Source: Acinetobacter sp. GSS19 (lineage in GTDB: Bacteria; Pseudomonadota; Gammaproteobacteria; Pseudomonadales; Moraxellaceae). From it: 64,000 bases of DNA. The stretch is from positions 124,001 to 188,000 of the forward strand of contig NZ_CP117520.1 in the NCBI RefSeq assembly GCF_028621895.1, given 5' to 3'. The notes under the pieces are model-generated. The model was not told the origin of the DNA. It saw nothing but the letters and a program-made list of their open reading frames with translations, and made no database searches. The position numbers and the translations under genes were made by a program. Numbering within the stretch: position 1 is the stretch's first letter; each line of letters starts with the position of its first letter. Shown here piece by piece: positions 51,925-60,420 of this stretch.

Positions 51925-53504
51925 GATCCCTGCAAAACCTGATTCAAATGATTTGTGGAGCATTCAATGCGGAAACATGCTCCTTGTGGTTGTTCAATGT
52001 AGCTCAGTTTGGCTTGATTGGCTTCGCATAAACTGCGAGATAAGTATAATCCTAAACCAGTTCCGTTAATTTCGGTACTGAAAAATGGCTGGAATAAACG
52101 TGAAATATCCTGTTTCTGAACCCCTGAGCCAAAATCAATCACATCTATCCAGACCCCTTGCTCATGCGTACTGACCCGTAATTGAATAAAGTCTGATGCA
52201 CGATTATGTCGAATCGCATTACGGATCAGATTGACTAAAACCTGACGGAGTTGCAGAGGATCAAACACGACCGAGCAGTCTTGTTGCAGGTCTAAATGAA
52301 TCTGCTGCTGTATATCAGAAAAGTCTTCCCGCAGGCATTCCGTGAGGAAGAGTTTTAATTGCAGCCTTTCTGGGAAAGTCCCTTTGTGTCGTGCCATATT
52401 GAGCGTGTCTTTAATAATGACATCGATACGATTGGCCTGTTTGGCAATCATCTGTGTGAGCATACGCTGCTGTTCGGCATCACTATCTAATAACAATTGA
52501 TTGGCCTGAGTAATGGCCGCCAAAGGGTTACGTATTTCATGTGCAATGCTGGCAGTCAGTTGTCCTAGGGCCGCGAGTTTGAGTTGTTGAACCTGCTGGT
52601 TGATTTTTTGTGCATCCTGTAGCACCAATAAACTCAGACTTTGCTGGGGTGTGATCAGTTTCTGTAACTGAATCTGGATGGTGTAGTGCGAAAATTGGGA
52701 TTCAAACTGAAATTTTTCCCCATGTTTAAAATGGTCAAATTTGAGCAGTTGCCATAGATCAGGTTGGACTTCAGACAAAGGTTGTTTTTGATGGGCAAAC
52801 GTGGGCAGGATTCCGAGCAGATGGCACGCTGCTGGATTTACCAGCACAATATGACAAGCTGCATCGAGCACCAGATAACCCACCTCAATTTGTTCCAGAA
52901 TATAGCGGTTGATATTCTGCAGTTGATGAAATTCCTGTGACTGATGCAGATGCAGGTTCTGCAAAATCTGGAAGCGTTGTACGGCCAATTGACTCAAGCC
53001 ATACACCACAAAAAACAAAAAAGCCAAAAGGGCATTGTGACCGACATTATTAAGACTAGAGAAATCCAATACACTGCCGACAAAATGTTGATAAACCACA
53101 CTAATAACGGCAATCAGCGTGATAATCAGGGCCTTACGCTGATCCAGCAGGAGGCTGGCTGAAAAGATGGTAATCACAAAAAGCAGACTGATATGTAAAC
53201 TTGGACTACCGACCGCAAAGGTCAGGATGCTCAGCATCAGAACATCACAAGCTAGAATGAGTACCAGTTGTCGCTGTGTAGAAAAAGGCAGAAATTTGAG
53301 ACTGACCAGCTGGAATAAGCTAATCAGGGCATAAAAAACTGCGGTATAAAAATATAAGGTGGGTTGCTGATAATAATTTCCGAGTTGCCCTTGGGTGAAC
53401 ATAAAAATGAACGTCAGGCTTAGGGCAATAATCAGACGATAAATACTGTAATGGATAGCTAAACGATAAATCGTCTGAAATAGGGAAGCTGGAATCGCAA
53501 GCAT
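51921..53504 (-). CDS. pilS: Sensor histidine kinase PilS
   Basis: A 527-residue membrane kinase partner of PilR. Six hydrophobic segments occupy about 20-175, a PAS-like domain about 190-300, then dimerisation with phospho-His H322 (SIAHEIRNP) and the ATPase domain (LVNLIRNAIRHN, DFGSGVQ, GTGLGLYLSR). It is the kinase that controls PilR phosphorylation; the signal is probably pilin level in the membrane in Pseudomonas. It lies 14 bp after gacA on the same strand. Confidence 0.92.
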   Translation of the reverse strand: MLAIPASLFQTIYRLAIHYSIYRLIIALSLTFIFMFTQGQLGNYYQQPTLYFYTAVFYALISLFQLVSLKFLPFSTQRQLVLILACDVLMLSILTFAVGSPSLHISLLFVITIFSASLLLDQRKALIITLIAVISVVYQHFVGSVLDFSSLNNVGHNALLAFLFFVVYGLSQLAVQRFQILQNLHLHQSQEFHQLQNINRYILEQIEVGYLVLDAACHIVLVNPAACHLLGILPTFAHQKQPLSEVQPDLWQLLKFDHFKHGEKFQFESQFSHYTIQIQLQKLITPQQSLSLLVLQDAQKINQQVQQLKLAALGQLTASIAHEIRNPLAAITQANQLLLDSDAEQQRMLTQMIAKQANRIDVIIKDTLNMARHKGTFPERLQLKLFLTECLREDFSDIQQQIHLDLQQDCSVVFDPLQLRQVLVNLIRNAIRHNRASDFIQLRVSTHEQGVWIDVIDFGSGVQKQDISRLFQPFFSTEINGTGLGLYLSRSLCEANQAKLSYIEQPQGACFRIECSTNHLNQVLQGS

Positions 53505-53518
53505 CAGGTTGGTCTGGA

Positions 53519-54154
53519 TTAAGGCTTAATTAAGCCATAACGAATCGCCAAGTGAGTCAGTTTAACGTCACTGTCGATGCCGAGTTTTTCAAAAATCCGA
53601 TAGCGGTAGGTATTAACGGTTTTTACACTGACAAACAGCTTATCGGCAATCTCTTGTGCACTGATACAATTGACGACCATCATGGCCACCTGCATTTCAC
53701 GTTCAGATAAGGCATCGAAAGGGGACTGCTGGGTGTCAGACAGATAGGAGCTGGCGAGCTGCTCGGCAATATCCGCACTGAAATATTTACCACCTTGCAT
53801 GACTTTTTTAATTGCCCGCACCATTTCAGAAATGGGTGCACCTTTCGTGATGTAACCTTTAGCACCTGCTTTGAGTAATAAGGACGGGTAAGGTTCTTCG
53901 GCAAGACCACTGACCGCGAGTACTTTTGTCTCCGGTGTAGACTGTAGCAGACGGCGCGTGGTTTCTACTCCACCAATACCGGGCATGTTGACATCGAGTA
54001 AAACCACGTTCGGATGATGTTGGCGAACCATAGCAATCGCTTCTTCACCCGATTCAGCTTGACCAATAACCTGGACATCAGCGTGATCTTCTAACATGCG
54101 ACAAATCCCTGTACGTACCAGCTCATGGTCGTCGACAACTAAGACTGTGATCAC
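53519..54154 (-). CDS. gacA: Response regulator GacA/UvrY
   Basis: A 211-residue FixJ/NarL-type regulator. Receiver domain with D54 (LLDVNMP), K105-region (KGYITKGAP), and a LuxR HTH at the end (LSEREMQVAMMVVNCISAQEIADKLFVSVKTVNTY). The full GacA signature supports it. Its partner kinase GacS is not in this window. It is the first gene of a minus-strand set gacA-pilS-pilR; in Acinetobacter GacA affects motility and metabolism. Confidence 0.93.
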   Translation of the reverse strand: MITVLVVDDHELVRTGICRMLEDHADVQVIGQAESGEEAIAMVRQHHPNVVLLDVNMPGIGGVETTRRLLQSTPETKVLAVSGLAEEPYPSLLLKAGAKGYITKGAPISEMVRAIKKVMQGGKYFSADIAEQLASSYLSDTQQSPFDALSEREMQVAMMVVNCISAQEIADKLFVSVKTVNTYRYRIFEKLGIDSDVKLTHLAIRYGLIKP

Positions 54155-54366
54155 GTTTCTCTCCCTTCCTGAATAAATCTATTTTTTTGTTACATAAAGC
54201 AAATTAAGCTTGCAATGAAACGACAAAATTAGCAATGCTATTCATATCCTCAATGCATTGTCTTGTACAAAATCGTGGCACTGGAAATGCCTGATTGCTG
54301 TGCAAATGTAAGGTATATTGTAGGTAATAAGCAACTTTCTCTTATTCTCCCCGAGTTGAGTGTCGA

Positions 54367-55425
54367 ATGATGAAAACTTCTAAAAAGTCTTTAATGCATG
54401 TGTTGAGTATGTCTATTCTACTCAGCCTGAGTTCAACGAGCTTTGCAGAACTCGTCATGAATCCGGCTCCAGGGGAAAATGGACAGGCTTCTCTCACTTG
54501 GTCAGCTGAAGAGGCCGACCAGTTTCTGAATGGTGAAGTAACCGTAGCGCAAGACGTGACTCCACCTGGTTCCACCAAGGTCACCACAACACTACGCAGC
54601 AGTACTCAGGCACCTGCAGCGACCGTGGCTAAAAAAGTCCAGATTTTGGATACTTCAAGCAATTATCGTAATCAGCCTGTTGTCAATGCCCGTTCGGCCT
54701 TGGTTCTTGATGCACAAACCGGTGAAGTGCTGTATAGCAAAAATACCAATACCGCTTTACCGATTGCATCGATTACCAAATTGATGACAGCCGTTGTGAC
54801 TGCAGATGCACGTTTAAACATGTCTGAAGAAATCACCTTACAGCCTGTTGATTTCGCTGGAGCAGGTGGTAAAAATTCAAGCTCTACATTACGTGTCGGC
54901 GATAAAATGAACCGTGCCGAGGCGTTATTGTTTGCTTTGATGAAATCAGAAAATCCGGCTGCGGCTGCGTTAGCGCGGACGTATCCAGGCGGTAAGCCAG
55001 CCTTTGTGGCTGCAATGAATGCTAAAGCTCGTGCTTTGGGCATGACCTCGACCAAATATTATGAATCGACTGGGCTAGATCCACGTAATGTGGCATCCGC
55101 ACGTGATTTAGGTATTTTGGTCAGTGCGGCCTCACAGTACGGATTGATTCGCCAGTTCTCCACAACAGCGAGTTATGACTTTAACCTGGGTTATCGTGTC
55201 TTGAAATCTAATAATACCAATGCCTTGGTGCGTAATGGCGGTTGGAATATTAATCTATCCAAAACTGGTTATATCAATGAAGCGGGGCGTTGTGTAGTTA
55301 TGCATACCACAGTCAATTCACGTCCAGCGATCGTCGTATTACTTGGTGCAAGCACCACGCAAGCACGTAACAGTGACGCGACCAACTTAATGACTTGGTT
55401 AGGTAATTTGCCAAAACGTATCTAG
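54367..55425 (+). CDS. pbpG: D-alanyl-D-alanine endopeptidase, PBP7/8 type
   Basis: A 352-residue class-C low-mass penicillin-binding protein. Signal peptide ends near TSFA-ELV; a linker (about 30-100) rich in Thr/Ala precedes the transpeptidase-like domain with S135-I-T-K138, SEN (MKSENPAAAAL) and KTG (LSKTGYINEAG). It cuts D,D-crosslinks in peptidoglycan. In A. baumannii pbpG affects serum survival. Start is at the first of two adjacent ATGs. It is followed by a terminator shared with thrC. Confidence 0.92.
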   Translation: MMKTSKKSLMHVLSMSILLSLSSTSFAELVMNPAPGENGQASLTWSAEEADQFLNGEVTVAQDVTPPGSTKVTTTLRSSTQAPAATVAKKVQILDTSSNYRNQPVVNARSALVLDAQTGEVLYSKNTNTALPIASITKLMTAVVTADARLNMSEEITLQPVDFAGAGGKNSSSTLRVGDKMNRAEALLFALMKSENPAAAALARTYPGGKPAFVAAMNAKARALGMTSTKYYESTGLDPRNVASARDLGILVSAASQYGLIRQFSTTASYDFNLGYRVLKSNNTNALVRNGGWNINLSKTGYINEAGRCVVMHTTVNSRPAIVVLLGASTTQARNSDATNLMTWLGNLPKRI

Positions 55426-55438
55426 TTTCTTACTACCA

Positions 55439-55500
55439 GCCTGATAATATTCATTTTTATCAGGCCATAAAAAAACCCTGCTGAAGCAGGGTTTTTTTAT
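55439..55500. terminator. Tandem hairpins between pbpG and thrC (bidirectional terminator)
   Basis: Two inverted repeats: GCCTGATAA/TTATCAGGC (55439-55465) and AAAACCCTGC/GCAGGGTTTT (about 55472-55495) flanked by A7 and T7. The second is the classical terminator for both convergent genes; the first adds an extra hairpin. Confidence 0.85.
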
Positions 55501-55520
55501 TCTTTCATGCTGGAAAAATA

Positions 55521-56666
55521 TTATTCCATATTTGAAAGAATTGAAGTTTTTACATCATTCATAGTGGCATCGATCGTCAACATGACTGCATCAGAGCATT
55601 GTTTGATGGCAGTATCTGGATCTTTCAGGCCATTACCGGTTAAGGTACAAACGATGACAGAACCTTCAGGAATCTTACCGTTTTTCACGTCACGGATGGC
55701 ACCACCCAAGCTTGCTGCAGAAGCTGGTTCACAGAACACACCTTCATACATCGAAAGCATACGCTGTGCTTCAAGGATTTCGCTGTCCTGAAGTTCATCA
55801 AACCAGCCGCCAGACTCTTTCATTACTGCATGTGCGTGGTTCCAGCTTTGTGGGTTACCAATACGGATTGCAGTCGCAATGGTTTCAGGATGTTCAACAG
55901 GAGCACCACGTAGGAAAGGTGCGGAACCGGCTGCTTGATAACCGATCATTTTAGGACGCGCTGCTTGTGCTGGTAAACCAGTGAAAGCATCGGCTTCACG
56001 ATCATATTCACAACGGTTAGTTGCATATTCGCTTGGATCAACCGCTTGCTCTGAATAGCCCATCCAGTGCGCTGTAATGTTACCCGCGTTACCTACTGGC
56101 AAGCAGTGATAATCTGGTGCACGGCCCAAAGCATCGACAATTTCAAATGCCGCAGTTTTCTGACCTTGTAAACGGTAAGGGTTGATCGAGTTTACGATAG
56201 TCACTGGGGCTTGATCAGCAACTTCTTTCACTAGGCGCATACCATCGTCAAAGTTGCCGCGGATTTGCATGGTGATCGCACCGTACATCATGGCTTGTGC
56301 CATTTTGCCCATGGCAATTTTGCCTTCAGGAATCAAAACAAAGGCTTTGATGCCCGCACGCGCTGCATAAGCCGCAGCTGCTGCAGAAGTGTTACCTGTA
56401 GAGGCACAGATAATCGCTTTTGAACCCGCTTCAACAGCTTTGGTTACAGCCATGGTCATACCACGGTCTTTAAATGAACCTGTCGGGTTTAAACCTTCAT
56501 ACTTCACATAGATTTCAACATCTTTGCCAATAATGCGCGGAATGTTCTCCAGTTTAATGAGCGGGGTGTTCCCTTCACCTAAAGAGATAGCACGAGTCGT
56601 TGCTGAAACTGGCAAACGGTCACGATAACGATCAACAAGACCGGTATAACGATTGGCATTAGACAT
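55521..56666 (-). CDS. thrC: Threonine synthase
   Basis: A 381-residue PLP enzyme converting O-phosphohomoserine to threonine. The PLP Lys is K66 in GSFKDRGMT; ASTGNTSAAAAAYAARAG and GNAGNITAHWMGYSE are cofactor-binding glycine loops. Length fits the shorter gamma-type. It lies 54 bp after hom and completes the hom-thrC pair of the threonine branch. Confidence 0.97.
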   Translation of the reverse strand: MSNANRYTGLVDRYRDRLPVSATTRAISLGEGNTPLIKLENIPRIIGKDVEIYVKYEGLNPTGSFKDRGMTMAVTKAVEAGSKAIICASTGNTSAAAAAYAARAGIKAFVLIPEGKIAMGKMAQAMMYGAITMQIRGNFDDGMRLVKEVADQAPVTIVNSINPYRLQGQKTAAFEIVDALGRAPDYHCLPVGNAGNITAHWMGYSEQAVDPSEYATNRCEYDREADAFTGLPAQAARPKMIGYQAAGSAPFLRGAPVEHPETIATAIRIGNPQSWNHAHAVMKESGGWFDELQDSEILEAQRMLSMYEGVFCEPASAASLGGAIRDVKNGKIPEGSVIVCTLTGNGLKDPDTAIKQCSDAVMLTIDATMNDVKTSILSNME

Positions 56667-56720
56667 GATGGTGTTCCAAATGTGAGTAGAGCTGGTGAGG
56701 GGAGTTGCCCCTCAACCCGA

Positions 56721-58022
56721 TTAACTGTCCAGCGATTCTAAACGAATTCGCACGATTTCGCCACGAGTTGCTGGCAATGCTTGGATTTTTGCCAGAGCCT
56801 CGTCCATTTTTGATTCCACAATTGGATCGGTGAGAATCACAATTGGAATAAGATCTTTTAAGCGAGGTTGCTGCATGATGGCATCAATACTGATGCCGGC
56901 ACGACTTAAAATAGTTGTGATGTCGGCAAGTACACCAGTTTGGTCTTCTACATCCACACGGATGTAGTAACTGGTGGTCATATCCTCACGGTTCAGGATC
57001 GGAGTATCTGTCAAGGCTTCAAAGGCCAACTGAGGAATCGTACCTGAACCATCTTCCGTGTAAGAAATGTCACGTACGATATCCACGATATCTGCGACAA
57101 CCGCTGAAGCTGTTGGGCCAGCACCTGCGCCAGCACCATAATACAGTGTTGGACCGACTGCATTGGCCTGCACCAGTACGGCATTTTTAACGCCGTTGAC
57201 ATTCGCAATCAGCTGTTCTTCAGGGATTAAGGTCGGGTGTACGCGAAGCTCGATACCATTTTCAGCACGGCGTGCAATGCCCAAATGTTTAATACGGAAA
57301 CCGAGTTCTTCCGCATATTTTACATCTTGCGCTGTAATCTTACTGATGCCTTCGGTATAAACCTTGTCAAACTGCAATGGAATACCGAATGCGATAGAAG
57401 CCAACAAGGTAAGTTTGTGTGCAGCGTCAATCCCTTCCACGTCAAAGGTTGGATCGGCTTCGGCATAACCCAGTTCCTGAGCTTCTTTGAGCACATCGGC
57501 AAAAGCACGGCCTTTTTCACGCATTTCAGTCAGGATAAAGTTACCTGTACCGTTAATAATGCCCGCCAGCCATTCAATTTTGTTGGCAGCCAGACCTTCA
57601 CGAATCACTTTAATAATAGGAATACCGCCGGCTACCGCCGCTTCATAGGCGATCTGGACTTTATGGTCATCTGCTGCTTTAAACAGTTCATTACCATGTT
57701 CAGCCAATAGTGCTTTGTTAGCAGTCACGACTTGTTTGCCATGTTTGATGGCTTCCATGATCACTTCATAGGCAGGGTGAATGCCACCCATGACTTCAAC
57801 GACCACATCGACATCTGGTTGGCATACGATGTCCATCAAGTCGCCACTTTGCTTGATGCCTTCAAGATTTAAGTCTGGACGAGGGCGACGGGTACCTACA
57901 TGGGTAATTTGAATTTCACGACCGGTGCGACGTTTAATTTCAGCAGCATTTTCTTGTAAAAGTTTTAGGGCTCCACCACCGACGGTGCCAAGACCAAGGA
58001 TTGCCAGGCGAACTGGTTGCAC
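56721..58022 (-). CDS. hom: Homoserine dehydrogenase
   Basis: A 433-residue enzyme reducing aspartate semialdehyde to homoserine. The NAD(P) motif GLGTVGGG is at 10-17, the catalytic domain has AGIINGTGNFILTEM and ADPTFDVEGIDAAHK, and a C-terminal ACT domain (about 350-430) gives threonine feedback. I take the GTG at 58022 because GGAG precedes it by 7 bases and it gives the family N-terminus (V/M-QPVRLAILGLG); an in-frame ATG at 58034 lacks a ribosome site. dsbC lies 100 bp upstream. Confidence 0.95.
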   Translation of the reverse strand: MQPVRLAILGLGTVGGGALKLLQENAAEIKRRTGREIQITHVGTRRPRPDLNLEGIKQSGDLMDIVCQPDVDVVVEVMGGIHPAYEVIMEAIKHGKQVVTANKALLAEHGNELFKAADDHKVQIAYEAAVAGGIPIIKVIREGLAANKIEWLAGIINGTGNFILTEMREKGRAFADVLKEAQELGYAEADPTFDVEGIDAAHKLTLLASIAFGIPLQFDKVYTEGISKITAQDVKYAEELGFRIKHLGIARRAENGIELRVHPTLIPEEQLIANVNGVKNAVLVQANAVGPTLYYGAGAGAGPTASAVVADIVDIVRDISYTEDGSGTIPQLAFEALTDTPILNREDMTTSYYIRVDVEDQTGVLADITTILSRAGISIDAIMQQPRLKDLIPIVILTDPIVESKMDEALAKIQALPATRGEIVRIRLESLDS

Positions 58023-58122
58023 GTCACACTCCATATATCACGAATTCAATTAAGTTTAAGATCATAGCTAAAAAAAGCGCCAGACTCTAGGGTGTAGATG
58101 CGTTATCTACACCCGATCAGGA

Positions 58123-58938
58123 TTAATTGCCCAAACGCTGAATTAACTCTTGTGGCGACAGATAACCACCGAGATACTGACCTTCGACATTATAAATGGC
58201 CGGGGTGCCATTCACCCCCATTTTTTGGCCTAACTGGTACTGGGCTTTGACCGGATTCTGGCATTGTGCTGCTGGCAATTGTCCACCATGAATGGCTTGT
58301 TCAAAGGCCGCATGACGGTCTGCACTACACCAGACGCTTTCCATTGCCGGGAATAATTGCTCGCCGCGTGGCCAGGCAATGTAACGTACCTCGATACCGG
58401 CAGCATTGATTTCGGCCATATGGCTATGCAGTTTCTGGCAATAAGGGCAGCTGATATCGGTAAAGACATAGATCACATGTTTGGTTTGACCTTTGGCTGG
58501 ATAAATCAGCAGGTCTTCTGTTTTGAGTGCAGCCAGATGTTTTTTGTTTTCCGAGGACTGGAAGCTCTCACTGACATTATGCAGCTGTTTGTCTCCTAAA
58601 CGGATGACATCACCTTGAATGATGTATTTGCCATCACTCGTTGCATATACCGCACCCATGCCTTCAAGATTCACCCAGTACAAGTTTGGTACTTCAGTAC
58701 TTTTGACATCGAGTACTTTGGCATTGATATTGGCAGTTTTGAAATGTTGCTGCAGGGTCTGGAGCAGATGTTCCTGAGTCTTGCGTTCCGTCAGGGGAGA
58801 GGCTTCACCCGTCGCAGGTGCCGTAGCAGTTAAGGTATTTTGTTTTTTGTCGTCATTATTGCTATTGGAGCATGCAGCAAGCAGAACGCTGGTCGTTAGC
58901 GCACAAGCCAACGCCAAACGGGAACGGGTAAACAGCAT
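58123..58938 (-). CDS. dsbC: DsbC-type disulfide isomerase with lipobox
   Basis: A 271-residue thioredoxin-fold protein with the CxxC active site C164-P-Y-C167 (DISCPYCQKL), a cis-Pro loop (NGTPAIYNVEG) and a second Cys pair (VWCSADRH, AAQCQN), like E. coli DsbC. The signal peptide ends in a lipobox LLAAC with C23 followed by S, so this copy may be an outer-membrane lipoprotein, not a soluble periplasmic dimer. The N-terminal dimerisation domain (about 50-130) is preserved. It is in the xerD-dsbC-hom order common in gammaproteobacteria. Confidence 0.88.
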   Translation of the reverse strand: MLFTRSRLALACALTTSVLLAACSNSNNDDKKQNTLTATAPATGEASPLTERKTQEHLLQTLQQHFKTANINAKVLDVKSTEVPNLYWVNLEGMGAVYATSDGKYIIQGDVIRLGDKQLHNVSESFQSSENKKHLAALKTEDLLIYPAKGQTKHVIYVFTDISCPYCQKLHSHMAEINAAGIEVRYIAWPRGEQLFPAMESVWCSADRHAAFEQAIHGGQLPAAQCQNPVKAQYQLGQKMGVNGTPAIYNVEGQYLGGYLSPQELIQRLGN

Positions 58939-59059
58939 AAAAGACCCTTTATTATGTAAAGATTAGGGAAAGGATAGCCCGCAAGCATAGCAAAAAAATA
59001 TCCATGGATTGATTAAATTTATTGATCTAGCCAGGGCTTTTTCACAGTTTTCCAGGTTG

Positions 59060-59977
59060 TTAAGCGCGTGGATGATGCTGTGCATGCAGCTGTTGTAAAC
59101 GTAGCTGTGCCACATGAGTATAAATTTGTGTGGTGGACAGGTCACTGTGCCCCAGCAGCATTTGTACCACACGCAAATCCGCACCATGGTTCAATAAATG
59201 CGTAGCAAAGGCATGGCGCAAAGTATGCGGCGAAAGTTCAGTTTCGATGCCTGCCTGTAAAGCATAGCGTTTAATCGCGTACCAGAAATTTTGCCGGCTC
59301 ATGATGCCGCCGTGTTGCGTCAGAAACAGATAATCTGTGGCGGTTTTATACAGTTGTGGTCGTGATTCAGTCAAATAACGCTCGACCCACTCACAAGCAA
59401 CCTGTCCTAAAGGAACCAGCCGTTCTTTATTGCCCTTACCGACAATACGTAAATAGCCCTGTTTCAGGTTGATCAGTTCCAGCCGTAAATTCAGCAATTC
59501 TGTCACGCGCAAACCGCAAGCATACAGCACTTCCAGCATGGCGCGGTCACGCAGGCCGAGCGCAGTTTCGGTGTCGGGCGCCTGAATTAGCGCTTCGACA
59601 TCCTGTTCGGACAAGTCTTTGGGTAAGGCTCGACCAATTTTGGGTGTTTTGTGTGTGGCCACGGGATTATCAGAACGTAGTTTGTGTTCACGCAAAAATT
59701 TATAAAAAGACCGTAATGCCGAAAGACAGCGGGCAATTGAACGTGGACTCTTGCCTTGTTTGGTCAGTTGTAGCAAGACATCAGCCACTTGATCGCTGTT
59801 CCAGTCGATGAGCGGTATGCTGCTGCATTCACTGCATTGGATCAGATCGGAAAGATAGGCGTTGCGCGTATGGGGACTGACGGTTTGTGCAACCAGATAA
59901 TCGCGGAAGCCCTGCAAGAAGCTGAGGTGTGCAGGAATCTGGACTGGTGCAGGGATACGGGGCTTTTTATTTAACAT
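59060..59977 (-). CDS. xerD: Tyrosine recombinase XerD
   Basis: A 305-residue site-specific recombinase that acts with XerC at dif to resolve chromosome dimers. The catalytic set is complete: R157 (GLRVTEL), K181, H251/R254 (SPHTLRHAFATH), H277 (LLGHSDL) and nucleophile Y286 (TTQIYTHV). The position upstream of dsbC and the residue spacing fit XerD, not XerC. It diverges from feoA, sharing a 176-bp region. Confidence 0.95.
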   Translation of the reverse strand: MLNKKPRIPAPVQIPAHLSFLQGFRDYLVAQTVSPHTRNAYLSDLIQCSECSSIPLIDWNSDQVADVLLQLTKQGKSPRSIARCLSALRSFYKFLREHKLRSDNPVATHKTPKIGRALPKDLSEQDVEALIQAPDTETALGLRDRAMLEVLYACGLRVTELLNLRLELINLKQGYLRIVGKGNKERLVPLGQVACEWVERYLTESRPQLYKTATDYLFLTQHGGIMSRQNFWYAIKRYALQAGIETELSPHTLRHAFATHLLNHGADLRVVQMLLGHSDLSTTQIYTHVAQLRLQQLHAQHHPRA

Positions 59978-60096
59978 GTTTTCATCTGATAGGATTTAAT
60001 AAACCGATGCTTTGTATTGGTTTTTATTCACTGTAGAGCAATTCTTTTCTGCTGTCGATGTGATATAAGAAGATGAGAATTGGAATTGAACCTTAT

Positions 60097-60126
60097 TTGG
60101 TAATTATTCTCATTTGCTAGTATACT
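60097..60126 (+). promoter_or_regulatory. feoAB promoter with Fur-box-like site
   Basis: TTGGTA (60097-60102), an 18-bp spacer and TATACT (60121-60126). GGTAATTATTCTCATTTGC at 60099-60117 agrees with the 19-bp Fur consensus at 13 positions and overlaps the -35 and spacer, the expected place for iron repression. Confidence 0.7.
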
Positions 60127-60153
60127 GTAGAAAATGTTTTAGGATCGGATGCG

Positions 60154-60420
60154 GTGCGTTTATCAGAGTTAAAAGTTAAGCAAGCTGCCATCATCACCAA
60201 GGTCAACCGGACTTTGGATGGCAATTCGGGTCAGCCTGACCTTGTCGCAAGTCGACTCGAAACTTTGGGTTTCGTGCCGGGTACACGCGTCGAAGTGATT
60301 ACCAAAGGTATTTTTGGTGGAGATCCTATTCTCATTCAGATCGGATTTACCCGTTTTGCCCTGCGCAAAGTGGAAGCCGAAAAAATTGAAATTCGCGTCG
60401 GAGAAGGAGCGCCCGCATGA
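60154..60420 (+). CDS. feoA: Ferrous iron transport protein A
   Basis: An 88-residue SH3-like cytosolic protein needed with FeoB for Fe2+ uptake. MRLSELKVKQAAIITKV, RLETLGFVPGTRVEVITKGIFGGDPILIQIG and FALRKVEAEKIEI match FeoA. It begins at GTG (60154); no in-frame ATG exists nearby. Its stop overlaps the feoB ATG (ATGA), so it is translationally coupled. Confidence 0.95.
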   Translation: MRLSELKVKQAAIITKVNRTLDGNSGQPDLVASRLETLGFVPGTRVEVITKGIFGGDPILIQIGFTRFALRKVEAEKIEIRVGEGAPA

